Shown: positions 41,741 to 50,349, counted from the first letter of the stretch. The stretch is 64,000 bases of DNA from an uncultured Paludibacter sp. (GCA_937897985.1 CALCBD010000054.1:124001-188000), one strand, 5' to 3'. The notes: generated by a model from the letters alone, not told the origin. Numbers and translations are program-made.

Positions 41741-43279
41741 TTATTTCATCATGGTACGTTGAACCGCTTTTTGCCATTCAGCATGTAATTGTTCCATCAG
41801 CTGAGGCTTCATTACAGGAGTTATATAATCGTTGGTCGATCTTAATTTTTCAGCTTCAGTAAGCGACTTCCATTTTTTCAGAGCGAAGCCGCTCATCAGG
41901 AAAGCGCCAAGAGCCGAAGCTTCCTGAATAGGACTGCGGTTGATTTTTGCCCGGAGCATATCGGCCTGAAACTGCATCAAAAAATTATTCTTCACCGGAC
42001 CACCATCCACGCGTAATTCTTTTAATTCCACCCCTGAATTTTGTATCAAATCCATCAGATCTTTCACCTGATAAGCTATCGATTCGAGGGCGGCACGAAC
42101 AATATGGGCTTTTCCGGTTCCCCGGTTCATCCCGCAAATCAGGGCTTTGGCATCATTATCCCACCAGGGAGCACCCAATCCGGCAAATGCGGGAACAAAA
42201 TATACCCCGTCGGTACTGTTTACCGAAGTGGCCAGTTCTTCCGTTTCAGCCGCCGATTGAATCAGTTTCAAATCGTCCTGCAGCCATTTAATGGTAGCTC
42301 CTGTGCAATGTATATTTCCTTCGAAAGCAAAATAAGTTTTGCCGCAGGTTGAAAAAGCAACGGAAGTAACCAGTCCTTTGGGTGCCGGCAATGCCTTTTC
42401 CCCGATATTAATCATGATGGAGGAGCCGGTTCCGTAAGTAGCTTTTCCCATGCCGGGAGTAAAACACATTTGTCCGGCCAGTGCTCCGTGCGAATCGCCC
42501 AGGACACCTGCTATTGGTGTTTCGGGAATTATTCCGCCGAAAGAAGTTGTACCGTATATGCTGTCACAGGGTTTCACTTCAGGTAACAGGGAGGCAGGTA
42601 TTGTAAATAAATCAAGCAATTCCTGATCCCATTCAAGAGTATGTATATTGAATAAAAGTGTACGTGAAGCGTTGGTATAATCGGTTGCATGCACTTTACC
42701 TCCGGTCAGGTTCCATATCAGCCAGCTATCCATAGTTCCCATCAGCAAATAACCATTTTCTGCATCCTGACGTGCATTTTCAACATTGTCGAGGATCCAT
42801 TTTATACCGCTTGCCGAAAAGTAGGGGTTGATTATCAATCCTGTTTTTTCGGTTACCATTGGTTGATGACCCTGTGCAATCAAATTTTCACAAATGTGTG
42901 TTCCGCGGTTACATTGCCAGACTACTGCATTATAAACCGGTTTGCCTGTACGCTTATCCCATACAACTACTGTTTCGCGCTGATTGGTAATGGCTATCGA
43001 CAAAATCTGATCACGGGCAGAGATGTGATTATCGACAAGTGATTTTACAGCCTTAAATGTGTTTTCGATAATTTCAACCCCATCATGTTCAACAAATCCG
43101 GGCTGTGGATAATACTGCCGGTGATCTTCTGATGTTCCGGCGATTAATTGTCCGTTTTCGTCGAAGAGCATTGCTTTGGTGGCCGATGTACTTTGGTCGA
43201 TGGCTATGGTAAACTGCCCCCCGTTCCCCTGAAGGTGAAGTTCAGAATTAGTAATGTTGCTGAAATTATTTTGATTCAT
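41741..43279 (-). CDS. FGGY-family carbohydrate kinase (glycerol kinase-like; candidate D-apulose kinase)
   Basis: A 512-residue ATP-dependent kinase. FGGY signatures: FTIAIDQSTSATKAMLFDEN, YPQPGFVEHDGVEIIENTFK, SIAITNQRETVVVWDKRTGK, AVVWQCNRGTHICENL, LLMGTMDSWLIWNLTGGKVH, GVLGDSHGALAGQMCF, GMGKATYGTGSSIMINIGEK, VPAFAGLGAPWWDNDAKALI, LRVDGGPVKNNFLMQFQADM. The pattern is nearest glycerol kinase, but the gene sits among an isomerase, a permease and a transketolase, where a ketose is a better substrate than glycerol. Known D-apulose kinases are glycerol-kinase-like FGGY enzymes in such operons. It has a ~20-residue N-terminal extension. Starts 53 bases after the transketolase C-subunit. Confidence 0.85.
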   Translation of the reverse strand: MNQNNFSNITNSELHLQGNGGQFTIAIDQSTSATKAMLFDENGQLIAGTSEDHRQYYPQPGFVEHDGVEIIENTFKAVKSLVDNHISARDQILSIAITNQRETVVVWDKRTGKPVYNAVVWQCNRGTHICENLIAQGHQPMVTEKTGLIINPYFSASGIKWILDNVENARQDAENGYLLMGTMDSWLIWNLTGGKVHATDYTNASRTLLFNIHTLEWDQELLDLFTIPASLLPEVKPCDSIYGTTSFGGIIPETPIAGVLGDSHGALAGQMCFTPGMGKATYGTGSSIMINIGEKALPAPKGLVTSVAFSTCGKTYFAFEGNIHCTGATIKWLQDDLKLIQSAAETEELATSVNSTDGVYFVPAFAGLGAPWWDNDAKALICGMNRGTGKAHIVRAALESIAYQVKDLMDLIQNSGVELKELRVDGGPVKNNFLMQFQADMLRAKINRSPIQEASALGAFLMSGFALKKWKSLTEAEKLRSTNDYITPVMKPQLMEQLHAEWQKAVQRTMMK

Positions 43280-43315
43280 TTATATCTTTTTTTTAAAATT
43301 CATGAGGCCCAATCC

Positions 43316-43340
43316 AATCCACCTTTAGGGGGTCAGAGGG
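43316..43340. repeat. GC-rich palindromic element overlapping the transketolase C-subunit stop (copy 2)
   Basis: On the minus strand the gene ends in CCCTCTGACCCCCTAAAGG; the TGA stop (43333-43335) is inside the element. CACCTTTAGGGGGTC on the plus strand has partial self-complementarity. Closely parallels the end of the N-subunit gene at 44341-44370. Confidence 0.5.
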
Positions 43341-44256
43341 CAGCTATTTTCAGAATTCCTTCGGTATCAATTCCGTAATACTTAAAAATCTCGGACGGAG
43401 TAGCATGAATTGCTGTTTCGTCAGGGATTCCAAGTATTTTGAGTTTTGCGTTGCCGGTTTGAGCGACGATTTCAGCCACTGCACTACCCAGACCTCCAAA
43501 AATACTGTGTTCTTCCACGGTAATTATTTTACCGGTTTCGCGGGCAGCTTTCTCAATAATTTCAGTGTCGAATGGTTTCAGTGTATGCATATCAATTACA
43601 CGGGCTTTTATGCCTTGTTCGTGCAGTTTTTTTCCTGCCTGTAAACAATGATAAACAGTTTCGCCGGTGCCTGCAATCGTCAGATCATCGCCGTCGAGTA
43701 ACAGATTTGCTTTCCCTATTTTAAAATCAATATTTTCGTTTTCGTACACGTTCGGCACTGCATTTCTGCCAACCCGGATATATACAGGGTAAGGATAACC
43801 GACAAGCTCTTCAACCAGTCTTTTGGTTTGGTAAATATCACACGGAAGTACAATGTGCATTCCCGGAAATGTGCGTAACACTGCAATATCGTGCAAACTG
43901 TGATGCGAAAAGCCGAGTGCTCCGTAACTTACGCCGCCGCTTACGCCCAGAATTTTGACCGCATTGGCTGAATATGCCACATCAACTTTTACCTGTTCCA
44001 GACTGCGTGCCACATAAAAACAGGCCGGTCCGCACACAAATGCCTTCTTTCCGGCCGAAACCAGACCGGCAGCCACTCCGACGGCATTTTGCTCGGCTAT
44101 TCCGAGCTCCACAAACTGATCGGGCAGTTCGTCGGCAAATTTGTCGAGTGTCACCGAACCCCGTGCATCGGAGGTTACAGCTACTATGTCCTTATCTTTT
44201 TTTGCCAGTTCCACCAGTGTATCGGTGAACATTTTACGGCAGGGTATTGTATTCAT
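43333..44256 (-). CDS. Transketolase-like protein, C-terminal (pyrimidine/TK-C) subunit
   Basis: A 307-residue protein covering the second half of a transketolase: the pyrimidine-binding domain (RKMFTDTLVELAKKDKDIVA, DQFVELGIAEQNAVGVAAGL, VCGPACFYVARSLEQVKVDV, GVSYGALGFSHHSLHDIAVL, IVLPCDIYQTKRLVEELVGY) and the C-terminal domain (LTIAGTGETVYHCLQAGKKL, GKIITVEEHSIFGGLGSAVA). The catalytic Glu is in the GIAEQN motif. It needs the N-terminal subunit encoded 108 bases upstream to bind thiamine diphosphate. Split transketolases of this type are common in pathway-specific operons (apulose-4-phosphate, sulfofructose) as well as in general pentose metabolism. Confidence 0.9.
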   Translation of the reverse strand: MNTIPCRKMFTDTLVELAKKDKDIVAVTSDARGSVTLDKFADELPDQFVELGIAEQNAVGVAAGLVSAGKKAFVCGPACFYVARSLEQVKVDVAYSANAVKILGVSGGVSYGALGFSHHSLHDIAVLRTFPGMHIVLPCDIYQTKRLVEELVGYPYPVYIRVGRNAVPNVYENENIDFKIGKANLLLDGDDLTIAGTGETVYHCLQAGKKLHEQGIKARVIDMHTLKPFDTEIIEKAARETGKIITVEEHSIFGGLGSAVAEIVAQTGNAKLKILGIPDETAIHATPSEIFKYYGIDTEGILKIAAL

Positions 44257-44262
44257 TCAAAA

Positions 44263-44284
44263 GCCCACAAACCCCTCAGGGGGC
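44263..44284. repeat. GC-rich palindromic element (copy 3)
   Basis: GCCC at 44263-44266 and GGGC at 44281-44284 flank CCCC-TCA-GGGG (44272-44275 / 44279-44282). It lies a few bases downstream, on the minus strand upstream, of the transketolase C-subunit start. Confidence 0.45.
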
Positions 44285-44340
44285 AATATTTAGTTAGTTA
44301 TTATTATTTTAGTTTTCTTAATTTTCCGGGAACAGGTATT

Positions 44341-44370
44341 GAACTCCCCTTTATGTGGGGGGATTCAGAG
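44341..44370. repeat. GC-rich palindromic element overlapping the transketolase N-subunit stop (copy 4)
   Basis: GAACTCCCC at 44341-44349 and GGGGGGATTC at 44357-44366 form imperfect arms. On the minus strand it reads CTCTGAATCCCCCCACA then TAAAGGGG, containing the TGA stop at 44365-44367. It shares the CTCTGA...CCCCC...TAAAGG arrangement with the element at 43316-43340. Confidence 0.5.
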
Positions 44371-45219
44371 TGCTGTTTCAAATTGTTTTATACGCTGTTC
44401 AATTTCAGTAATGGCCTGGTGATATTGTTCTTCATTGGGAACACCGTGATGCCATTTCGCACCATTTTCCATGTACGAAATTCCGTTTCCTTTGGTGGTG
44501 TGCGAAATAATCAGTTTTGGTTTTCTGTTCGAATAATCAAATGTGTCAAACGTACTGACAATCTCGTTCATGTCATTTCCATTCACATCAGATACTTCCC
44601 ACCCGAAAGCTTCCCAGCGCTGACGCATAGGTTCAAGTGCCATCACATTTTCAGTTTTACCGCTGATTTGCAGGGTGTTTCTGTCGATAATTGCCACCAG
44701 GTTATCCAGTTTATAATGACTTGCCGACATGGCAGCTTCGTAAATTGAACCTTCGCCCTGTTCGCCATCGCCCATCAGCACATAGGTTTTAAAACTTTTA
44801 CCGGACATTTTTGCCCCGATTGCCATGCCAACACCCACAGACAATCCATGTCCGAGCGCTCCGCTGTTGAGTTCAACGCCGGCAGTTTTTTTGGTGGGAT
44901 GTCCGGCCAGTCGGGAATTAAATTTCCCGTAAGTATCGAGCAGACTTTGTTCGATAAAGCCTTTTTGAGCCAAAGTTGCGTAAAGTGTCTCCACACTGTG
45001 ACCTTTGCTGAGAATATAGCGGTCGCGATCCGGGTCATGCGGGTTTTGCGGATCAATATTTAATACGTGGAAGTAAAGCGCTGTAGTCATTTCGACCGAC
45101 GAAAGCGAACCACCGATATGTCCGCCACGTGCCGAATAGATAATTTCAACAACACGCTTTCGGATTTCTTCTGCTGTCTTTTCTAAAAATAATACCGATG
45201 ACAGGCTATTTTCTATCAT
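44365..45219 (-). CDS. Transketolase-like protein, N-terminal (thiamine-diphosphate) subunit
   Basis: A 284-residue protein equal to the first half of transketolase. Motifs: KRVVEIIYSARGGHIGGSLS, DRYILSKGHSVETLYATLAQ, the thiamine-diphosphate motif GDGEQGEGSIYEAAMSASHY, LVAIIDRNTLQISGKTENVM, ISHTTKGNGISYMENGAKWH and HGVPNEEQY. It is the first gene of the minus-strand sugar operon and is followed by the matching C-terminal subunit. I found no exact TAnnTTTG promoter in the 290 bases upstream, and no regulator gene adjoins. Confidence 0.9.
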   Translation of the reverse strand: MIENSLSSVLFLEKTAEEIRKRVVEIIYSARGGHIGGSLSSVEMTTALYFHVLNIDPQNPHDPDRDRYILSKGHSVETLYATLAQKGFIEQSLLDTYGKFNSRLAGHPTKKTAGVELNSGALGHGLSVGVGMAIGAKMSGKSFKTYVLMGDGEQGEGSIYEAAMSASHYKLDNLVAIIDRNTLQISGKTENVMALEPMRQRWEAFGWEVSDVNGNDMNEIVSTFDTFDYSNRKPKLIISHTTKGNGISYMENGAKWHHGVPNEEQYHQAITEIEQRIKQFETAL

Positions 45220-45466
45220 ACTAAATTTTTTATTTGTTTAATTACAATTATTTCCGGCTTAGTCAATTTTGAAATTTTATTTCACTCAAATGTGAGACGT
45301 AAGATGGCATAAAAAGTAATCAATACACCTGAGTAAGTACAACAACTTTTTCAAACCCCGGAGTAAAAATCTCACGGAGTTAAGTCAGATTAATATTAAG
45401 GAAAAGCACAAAGATGTTTATTTAAAAAAAATACCATTTTGTGTTAATTTTCTAAAATTATTTATT

Positions 45467-45474
45467 TAAATTTG
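45467..45474 (+). promoter_or_regulatory. Candidate -7 box TAAATTTG for the transglutaminase-like pair
   Basis: TAAATTTG lies 38 bases before the ATG at 45512. The nearest TTTG upstream is 25 nt away, longer than the usual ~20 nt. The same TTTAAATTTG context occurs before the GH28 gene at 61172-61179. Confidence 0.5.
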
Positions 45475-45511
45475 TCGTAGTTATTTAACCATTTTCTAAT
45501 CCTCTTTTTTT

Positions 45512-47359
45512 ATGAAACCAAAAACTAAATTTATTCTGTTTTTACTTTTTTCTTATCTGCCTCTCTGTATTGTTTTCGGACAGGATGCTGAATTGTTAAA
45601 TTTCACCACCGGTATTATTGTCAGAAACAATGTACTGATAAAAGAGTATTTGTATGAAATCAGGATTAACAACGCGAATGGTGAAAAACACACTTCAGTT
45701 ACATTACCATACAATAAGCTACACAAAATCAGTAATATAAATGCAAAAATAACAGACAATTCAGGTAAAATTGTCAGTAAATTAAAACCCTCAGACATAA
45801 AAAAACGTTCACTAATCAGCGATGATGCGTTTTTTATGGATGCCATGGTACTTGAGTTTTCTCTTCATCATTTCAGTTTCCCCTATATTTTCAACTATTC
45901 TTACAAAGAAGAATCTTCACAGTTTTTATATATCGACAACTGGTTACCTTTTATATCTCCTTTTGTCGGCACCAAAAATGCCGAGCTTAGCCTGAGTGTT
46001 CCGAAAAATTACGGAATATCAATAAAAAATTTCAGGATTGAAAACCCCGTTGTAAATGAGTCCGAAAATATAATTGTTTATAAATGGAAAACCACATTCA
46101 AAGCACTATCGAAACCTGAAGAACTAATGCCGGATTACGATGAGCTAATTCCAACTGTAAGTATTGTCCCCAAAAAATTCAGATATCAGACAACAGGTTC
46201 TTTCGAAAGCTGGAAAAGCTATGGACAGTGGCAATACAACACCAACGAAAAATTAATGACCCTGAATCAATCTGATATAAATGAAATTCAGGCTCTGATA
46301 CAAAATGTACCCGATACAATCGAAAAAATAAAAATACTCTATCACCGGCTTCAGGACCAAACGCGTTATGTTAACATATCACTTAAAACAGGTGGAATGA
46401 TTCCTGAAGACGGAAAACTCGTTTCTGAAACAAAATACGGTGATTGTAAGGGACTTACTAATTATTTCAGTTCAGTATTACAAAGTGTGGGAATAAAATC
46501 GATATATGTAACAGTGAATGCGGGAACTTCCGCAAAAACAATTGATGAAACTTTTCCCTCTCAGCAGTTTAACCATGTCATCCTGTGCGTACCGCTCAAA
46601 GCCGATACACTCTGGCTCGATTGTACAAGCAAAGGTCCATTTGGTTATCTTGGTTCTTTTACTCAAAACAGAGCTGTATTGCTTATCGAAAATAATCATT
46701 CAGCAATAAAACATACACCGGCGCTCGGAATTCAGGAAGTCCGGACCGATAGAAAATTTGTGATACAAAATGATTCGGATGGAATAAACCGGATTAGTTC
46801 AAAATGTACATACAGGGGTGAAAACTTCGAAAGGCTACTTCAAATCAGCAAACTGTCCGATTTCAAACAAAATATAATTGCGGGTCAGTATTTTGGTCTG
46901 CAAAATACTGAGGTTGAAAATTACAAAATAACACCCAAACATAGGGACGACAGAGAAATTAGTTTTGAATTTACAGCAAAATCAAAGAAATATATTCAAA
47001 AAGCAGGTACTGAAATTTTGATACGTCCGGTTCCTTTCGAAATGCCACAATTCGGAAAACCAGCACTCAGAAAATATCCTGTAAAATTTGATTTCCCGGT
47101 AAGTATTTCCGATATACAGACTGTTGAAATCAATTTTGATCTTTCCACATTCGACACAATTCCTGATATTAAGATTGAAACTCCCTTTGGTTCGTATAAT
47201 AAAATTGTAAAATTCAGTAAAAACAGTATTACAATTACAAAAAGTCTGACTTTGAAGGCTGGCTTTTACACTCAGGAAGAATATCCCTCTTTTTATATTT
47301 TTATCGAAAAAATTAAAGAAAACGAAAGTAATGTGTTAGTATTCAACACAATCAAATAA
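45512..47359 (+). CDS. Secreted DUF3857 / transglutaminase-like protein, catalytic triad intact
   Basis: A 615-residue exported protein (signal FILFLLFSYLPLCIVFGQ). Residues ~25-215 are the DUF3857 beta domain (IVRNNVLIKEYLYEIRINNA, DAFFMDAMVLEFSLHHFSFP). Residues ~265-400 are a transglutaminase-like papain-fold domain with the complete triad: Cys in TKYGDCKGLTNYFSSVLQ, His in QQFNHVILCVPLK, Asp in LWLDCTSKGPFGYL. A C-terminal beta domain (FEMPQFGKPALRKYPVKFDF) follows, as in DUF3857/DUF3858 proteins. The family's substrate is unknown; the fold supports protease, transglutaminase or amide hydrolase chemistry. The paralogue starts 76 bases downstream. Confidence 0.85.
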   Translation: MKPKTKFILFLLFSYLPLCIVFGQDAELLNFTTGIIVRNNVLIKEYLYEIRINNANGEKHTSVTLPYNKLHKISNINAKITDNSGKIVSKLKPSDIKKRSLISDDAFFMDAMVLEFSLHHFSFPYIFNYSYKEESSQFLYIDNWLPFISPFVGTKNAELSLSVPKNYGISIKNFRIENPVVNESENIIVYKWKTTFKALSKPEELMPDYDELIPTVSIVPKKFRYQTTGSFESWKSYGQWQYNTNEKLMTLNQSDINEIQALIQNVPDTIEKIKILYHRLQDQTRYVNISLKTGGMIPEDGKLVSETKYGDCKGLTNYFSSVLQSVGIKSIYVTVNAGTSAKTIDETFPSQQFNHVILCVPLKADTLWLDCTSKGPFGYLGSFTQNRAVLLIENNHSAIKHTPALGIQEVRTDRKFVIQNDSDGINRISSKCTYRGENFERLLQISKLSDFKQNIIAGQYFGLQNTEVENYKITPKHRDDREISFEFTAKSKKYIQKAGTEILIRPVPFEMPQFGKPALRKYPVKFDFPVSISDIQTVEINFDLSTFDTIPDIKIETPFGSYNKIVKFSKNSITITKSLTLKAGFYTQEEYPSFYIFIEKIKENESNVLVFNTIK

Positions 47360-47435
47360 TCCCTGGTACATGCTGAATTTCAGTTGTTTAAACAGATAAA
47401 ACAGATTGAAATTTATCAAAATATATTTTACATAT

Positions 47436-49394
47436 ATGAAAAAAATGATTTATCTAATGATGTTGCTATATTCGGCACATCAGTTCGTGTATTCGCAAAC
47501 AGAGAATGCGAATGAAAACAATATTTCTGTCGATTATCAGTACAATAAATGTCAGTCGGAACCGGATGCACCGGCTGTGGTAATGTTCGACAAGGGTGAA
47601 ACCCGATTCATTGACAGAGATGCTTCGTTCAACTATGTTTTTGAGCGGAAAGTGAGAATAAAAATTCTGACAGAAGCCGGTTTAAAATGGGCCCAGGTTG
47701 AAATACCGATTTACAATTCGAGAAATGTTGTGGAGAAAATTAAAGATGTCAATGCAATGTCCTATTTTATTGAAAAAAACAAAATCGTTAAAACCGAATT
47801 AAACACTGCAAATTGTCATATCGAAAAACAATCAGACAAGCTTGATGTTATGAAATTTGCAATTCCTAAAGCATGTGTAGGTTCAGTGATTGAATATTCA
47901 TATACTATCGAATCAAGTTATCTTTTTAATATCCCCGACTGGGATTTTCAATGGGAAATTCCGGTGCTTTATAGTAGTTATAATATACACATGATTCCTT
48001 TTTATCAATACCAGTATTCATTACAGGGAGCAAATAAATTTGATGAATTCAAATCCGGAGTTTCAACCGGACCTGAAAGATATGCATATCGTATAAATTT
48101 CAGGGATATGGATTATACATTCGTAATGAAAAACCTTGCTTCCTTTAAAAACGAAGGTTATATCACCTCAATTTCAGATTATATCATTAAACTTGACTTT
48201 CAGCTCTCCAAAATTATTTATCCGGGAGGATCAACAGAAGATATAATTACTACCTGGCCTCTTTTGATAAAGGATTTGCTCGATGACCCCGGTTTTGGCA
48301 AATTTGAATTAAAAGCACGTTCAGAGGCAAAGAAAATATTTCAATTAGATAATTTGGTTAAAATGCCTGAAAATGAAAGATTTGACAGTATTATCAACTT
48401 CGTTAAAAAGAATTTTATCTGGGACGAAAAATACCGTTTAAAATCAGACAGGAATATTAGCCGGTTTCTGAAAGACAAACATGGTTCGTCTGCAGAAATC
48501 AATCTCTTTTGCATTGGCTTGCTGAATGCAGCCGGAATTTCATCATATCCTGTTATTCTGAGTACACGCAACCACGGAAAAATAAACACTTTATATCCCT
48601 TTTATGATGAGTTTAACAGTGTACTTATCCTGTCCGAACTAACGGAAAAAACAATTCTGACAGACGCAACCAGTATTTTACTTGAAAACAACAGAATTCC
48701 TGTGGAGTGTATAAATGAAAAAGGTCTTGTAATAAAACCCGACAATGAAAAAGAAAACTGGTGCAATCTTTATCCTCAAAAACTTAGTCAGACCAAAACC
48801 ACCATTTTTACAAAATTTGAAAACAGTCAACTGATAAGTGATATAGTAGTTACTGCCAACGAATACGATGGTTTGCAATTGAGAAAAAACTATGGAAATG
48901 ATAAAGAAAAAATTCTGAAACATTTGACCGACGAAAACAATGAAGTATTCGACAGTACATTGGTTATCAAAAACATGGAAAACTCCGGAAATCCCTATTA
49001 TCTGAAATACACTGTAGGTAACCGTATTCAAAAAGCAGGCGAAAATATTTATATTGAACCTTTTCTGCGCGAAATACCCTCCGAAAATCCCTTTAAATCA
49101 TCCCGGCGCAGCTGTCCCGTGGATTTGATATATCCCGGCAAACATGTGTATGTTGCTTCAGTTTATATCCCTGATGGTTACACTGTATCAGTTTTACCGG
49201 TTGACAAAAATTACATCACTGACAACTTTGAATTCAATTACCATATTATCAAATTCGACGACAGAATCTTAGTTAATTTTTATTATACACTTAAAAAATC
49301 GTTTTTCAAACCCGAAGAATATCAGAACTTAAAATCATTTTTCCAAAATCTGACCGAAACAGCTGCCGAAAAGATAGTTTTAAAAAAAACATAG
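47436..49394 (+). CDS. Secreted DUF3857 / transglutaminase-like paralogue lacking the catalytic Cys
   Basis: A 652-residue exported protein (signal KKMIYLMMLLYSAHQFVYSQ). I use the ATG at 47436; a TTG ten codons earlier would push the signal peptide inward. It shares the layout of its neighbour: DUF3857 region (AVVMFDKGETRFIDRDASFN, VGSVIEYSYTIESSYLFNIP with WDFQWEIPV), then a transglutaminase-like region, then a beta domain (PFLREIPSENPFKSSRRSCP). At the position of the nucleophile it has GSSAEINLFCIGLLNAAG instead of GDC/GNC, and FNSVLIL where the His normally stands; only the Asp (LTDATS) remains. It is therefore probably non-catalytic, perhaps a binding partner. A strong terminator follows at 49441. 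Confidence 0.8.
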   Translation: MKKMIYLMMLLYSAHQFVYSQTENANENNISVDYQYNKCQSEPDAPAVVMFDKGETRFIDRDASFNYVFERKVRIKILTEAGLKWAQVEIPIYNSRNVVEKIKDVNAMSYFIEKNKIVKTELNTANCHIEKQSDKLDVMKFAIPKACVGSVIEYSYTIESSYLFNIPDWDFQWEIPVLYSSYNIHMIPFYQYQYSLQGANKFDEFKSGVSTGPERYAYRINFRDMDYTFVMKNLASFKNEGYITSISDYIIKLDFQLSKIIYPGGSTEDIITTWPLLIKDLLDDPGFGKFELKARSEAKKIFQLDNLVKMPENERFDSIINFVKKNFIWDEKYRLKSDRNISRFLKDKHGSSAEINLFCIGLLNAAGISSYPVILSTRNHGKINTLYPFYDEFNSVLILSELTEKTILTDATSILLENNRIPVECINEKGLVIKPDNEKENWCNLYPQKLSQTKTTIFTKFENSQLISDIVVTANEYDGLQLRKNYGNDKEKILKHLTDENNEVFDSTLVIKNMENSGNPYYLKYTVGNRIQKAGENIYIEPFLREIPSENPFKSSRRSCPVDLIYPGKHVYVASVYIPDGYTVSVLPVDKNYITDNFEFNYHIIKFDDRILVNFYYTLKKSFFKPEEYQNLKSFFQNLTETAAEKIVLKKT

Positions 49395-49440
49395 TTTCAT
49401 CTGCAGCACAACGAACCTTGCAGTGGATTTCAGCAACAAA

Positions 49441-49473
49441 AAAAGGCTTACACATTTTCAGTGTAAGCCTTTT
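49441..49473. terminator. Bidirectional terminator between the transglutaminase-like gene and tRNA-Pro
   Basis: AAAAGGCTTACAC (49441-49453) pairs perfectly with GTGTAAGCCTTTT (49461-49473), 7-nt loop, with A-tract on the left and T-tract on the right. It serves both the plus-strand gene and the minus-strand tRNA. Confidence 0.92.
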
Positions 49474-49484
49474 GTTTTCAGCAG

Positions 49485-49560
49485 TCGGGATGACAAGATT
49501 CGAACTTGCGACCACTGGTCCCCCAGACCAGTACTCTAAACCGGGCTGAGCTACATCCCG
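49485..49560 (-). tRNA. tRNA-Pro (anticodon GGG)
   Basis: Read on the minus strand, a 76-nt cloverleaf: acceptor CGGGATG/CATCCCG with discriminator A, D-arm GCTC...GAGT, anticodon stem CTGGT/ACCAG with loop CTGGGGG (anticodon GGG), and T-arm GCAAG-TTCGAAT-CTTGT. CCA is not encoded. A TACTTTTG promoter box lies at 49575-49582 and a terminator follows at 49441-49473. Confidence 0.95.
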
Positions 49561-49574
49561 CTGTTTTGGTTGTA

Positions 49575-49582
49575 CAAAAGTA
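49575..49582 (-). promoter_or_regulatory. tRNA-Pro promoter -7 box TACTTTTG
   Basis: CAAAAGTA on the plus strand gives TACTTTTG on the minus strand, 14 bases before the mature tRNA 5' end. A TTTC near the -33 position (49602-49605) differs by one base from the consensus. Confidence 0.55.
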
Positions 49583-49752
49583 CGAAAAAATATTATTCTC
49601 CGAAAATTTTTAATGCAATTTTACTTTTTGAAAACTTTTTCTTCCGGTTATTCTTCAGTTTCACTCGTTCAGGTTTTACACATAAACAGCTGTATTTATG
49701 TTTGATAACTTAATATTGCTGTTTGTTTTCGATAGAAATGTACCTGTCTTTT

Positions 49753-50265
49753 TTAAATTGAAAACGAAATAATTTTACTTACCATTTCTTCGTCGGTACC
49801 CGATACAATCCTTTGAGCTTTGTTGTAAAACGGCTCTCTGGCGTTCAGTCCCTGTTGGATAAATCGGAGTAATTCATCTCCCTTTCTGTCAGCTAAAAGC
49901 GGTCTTTTCCCCTTGCGTGAGTTTTCGAGCCGGGTAGCCAGTTGCTCTGCCGTAAGCCGGAGATAAACTGTAATGCCTTTTGCATTCATATACTCCATAT
50001 TATCAAAAAAACAGGGTGTACCTCCACCTGTCGAAATTACCACATTTTCGAAATCGGCAGTTTCGTGCAGGCAGTCGCGTTCGATTTCCCTGAATTTCGA
50101 TTCACCCATCTGATTGAAAATCTCCGAAACAGTACGATGGTATTTTTTCTCGATACGGGCATCCATGTCTTCAAATGTAAAATGCAGACTTTCGGCCAGC
50201 AACTTCCCCATCGAAGTTTTCCCCGACCCCATATATCCTATTAAAAAAATGCGATTGACCATCAT
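49753..50265 (-). CDS. aroK: Shikimate kinase
   Basis: A 170-residue kinase that phosphorylates shikimate at the 3-hydroxyl in aromatic amino acid synthesis. Walker A is GYMGSGKTSMGKLLA near residues 10-24. The shikimate-binding FEDMDARIEKKYHRTVSEIF, the conserved Arg in ESKFREIERDCLHE, the Walker-B-like VVISTGGGTPCF, and the lid RLENSRKGKRPLLADRKG are all present. Length is normal. The start is ambiguous between two adjacent ATGs (50265 or 50262). A -7 box at 50286-50293 supports an own promoter. Confidence 0.96.
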   Translation of the reverse strand: MMVNRIFLIGYMGSGKTSMGKLLAESLHFTFEDMDARIEKKYHRTVSEIFNQMGESKFREIERDCLHETADFENVVISTGGGTPCFFDNMEYMNAKGITVYLRLTAEQLATRLENSRKGKRPLLADRKGDELLRFIQQGLNAREPFYNKAQRIVSGTDEEMVSKIISFSI

Positions 50266-50285
50266 CCATCATAATTTTCAGACGG

Positions 50286-50293
50286 CAAAGTTA
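50286..50293 (-). promoter_or_regulatory. Candidate aroK -7 box TAACTTTG
   Basis: CAAAGTTA on the plus strand reads TAACTTTG on the minus strand, 21 bases before the aroK start. No perfect -33 box is visible. Confidence 0.5.
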
Positions 50294-50349
50294 ATAAAAA
50301 TATGTCTCACAACCGGCTACCAAAGGTTTTTCAAACCAAATAATTGATT

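Noticed and set aside
44089..44748. 219-codon plus-strand frame across both transketolase subunits
   Set aside because: It spans two well-supported minus-strand genes and their spacer, is rich in Phe and Cys, and resembles no protein family.
38134..45219. Sulfoquinovose sulfo-transketolase pathway
   Set aside because: Split transketolase and an isomerase would fit, but that pathway has no sugar kinase and would need a sulfolactaldehyde reductase or dehydrogenase, absent here.
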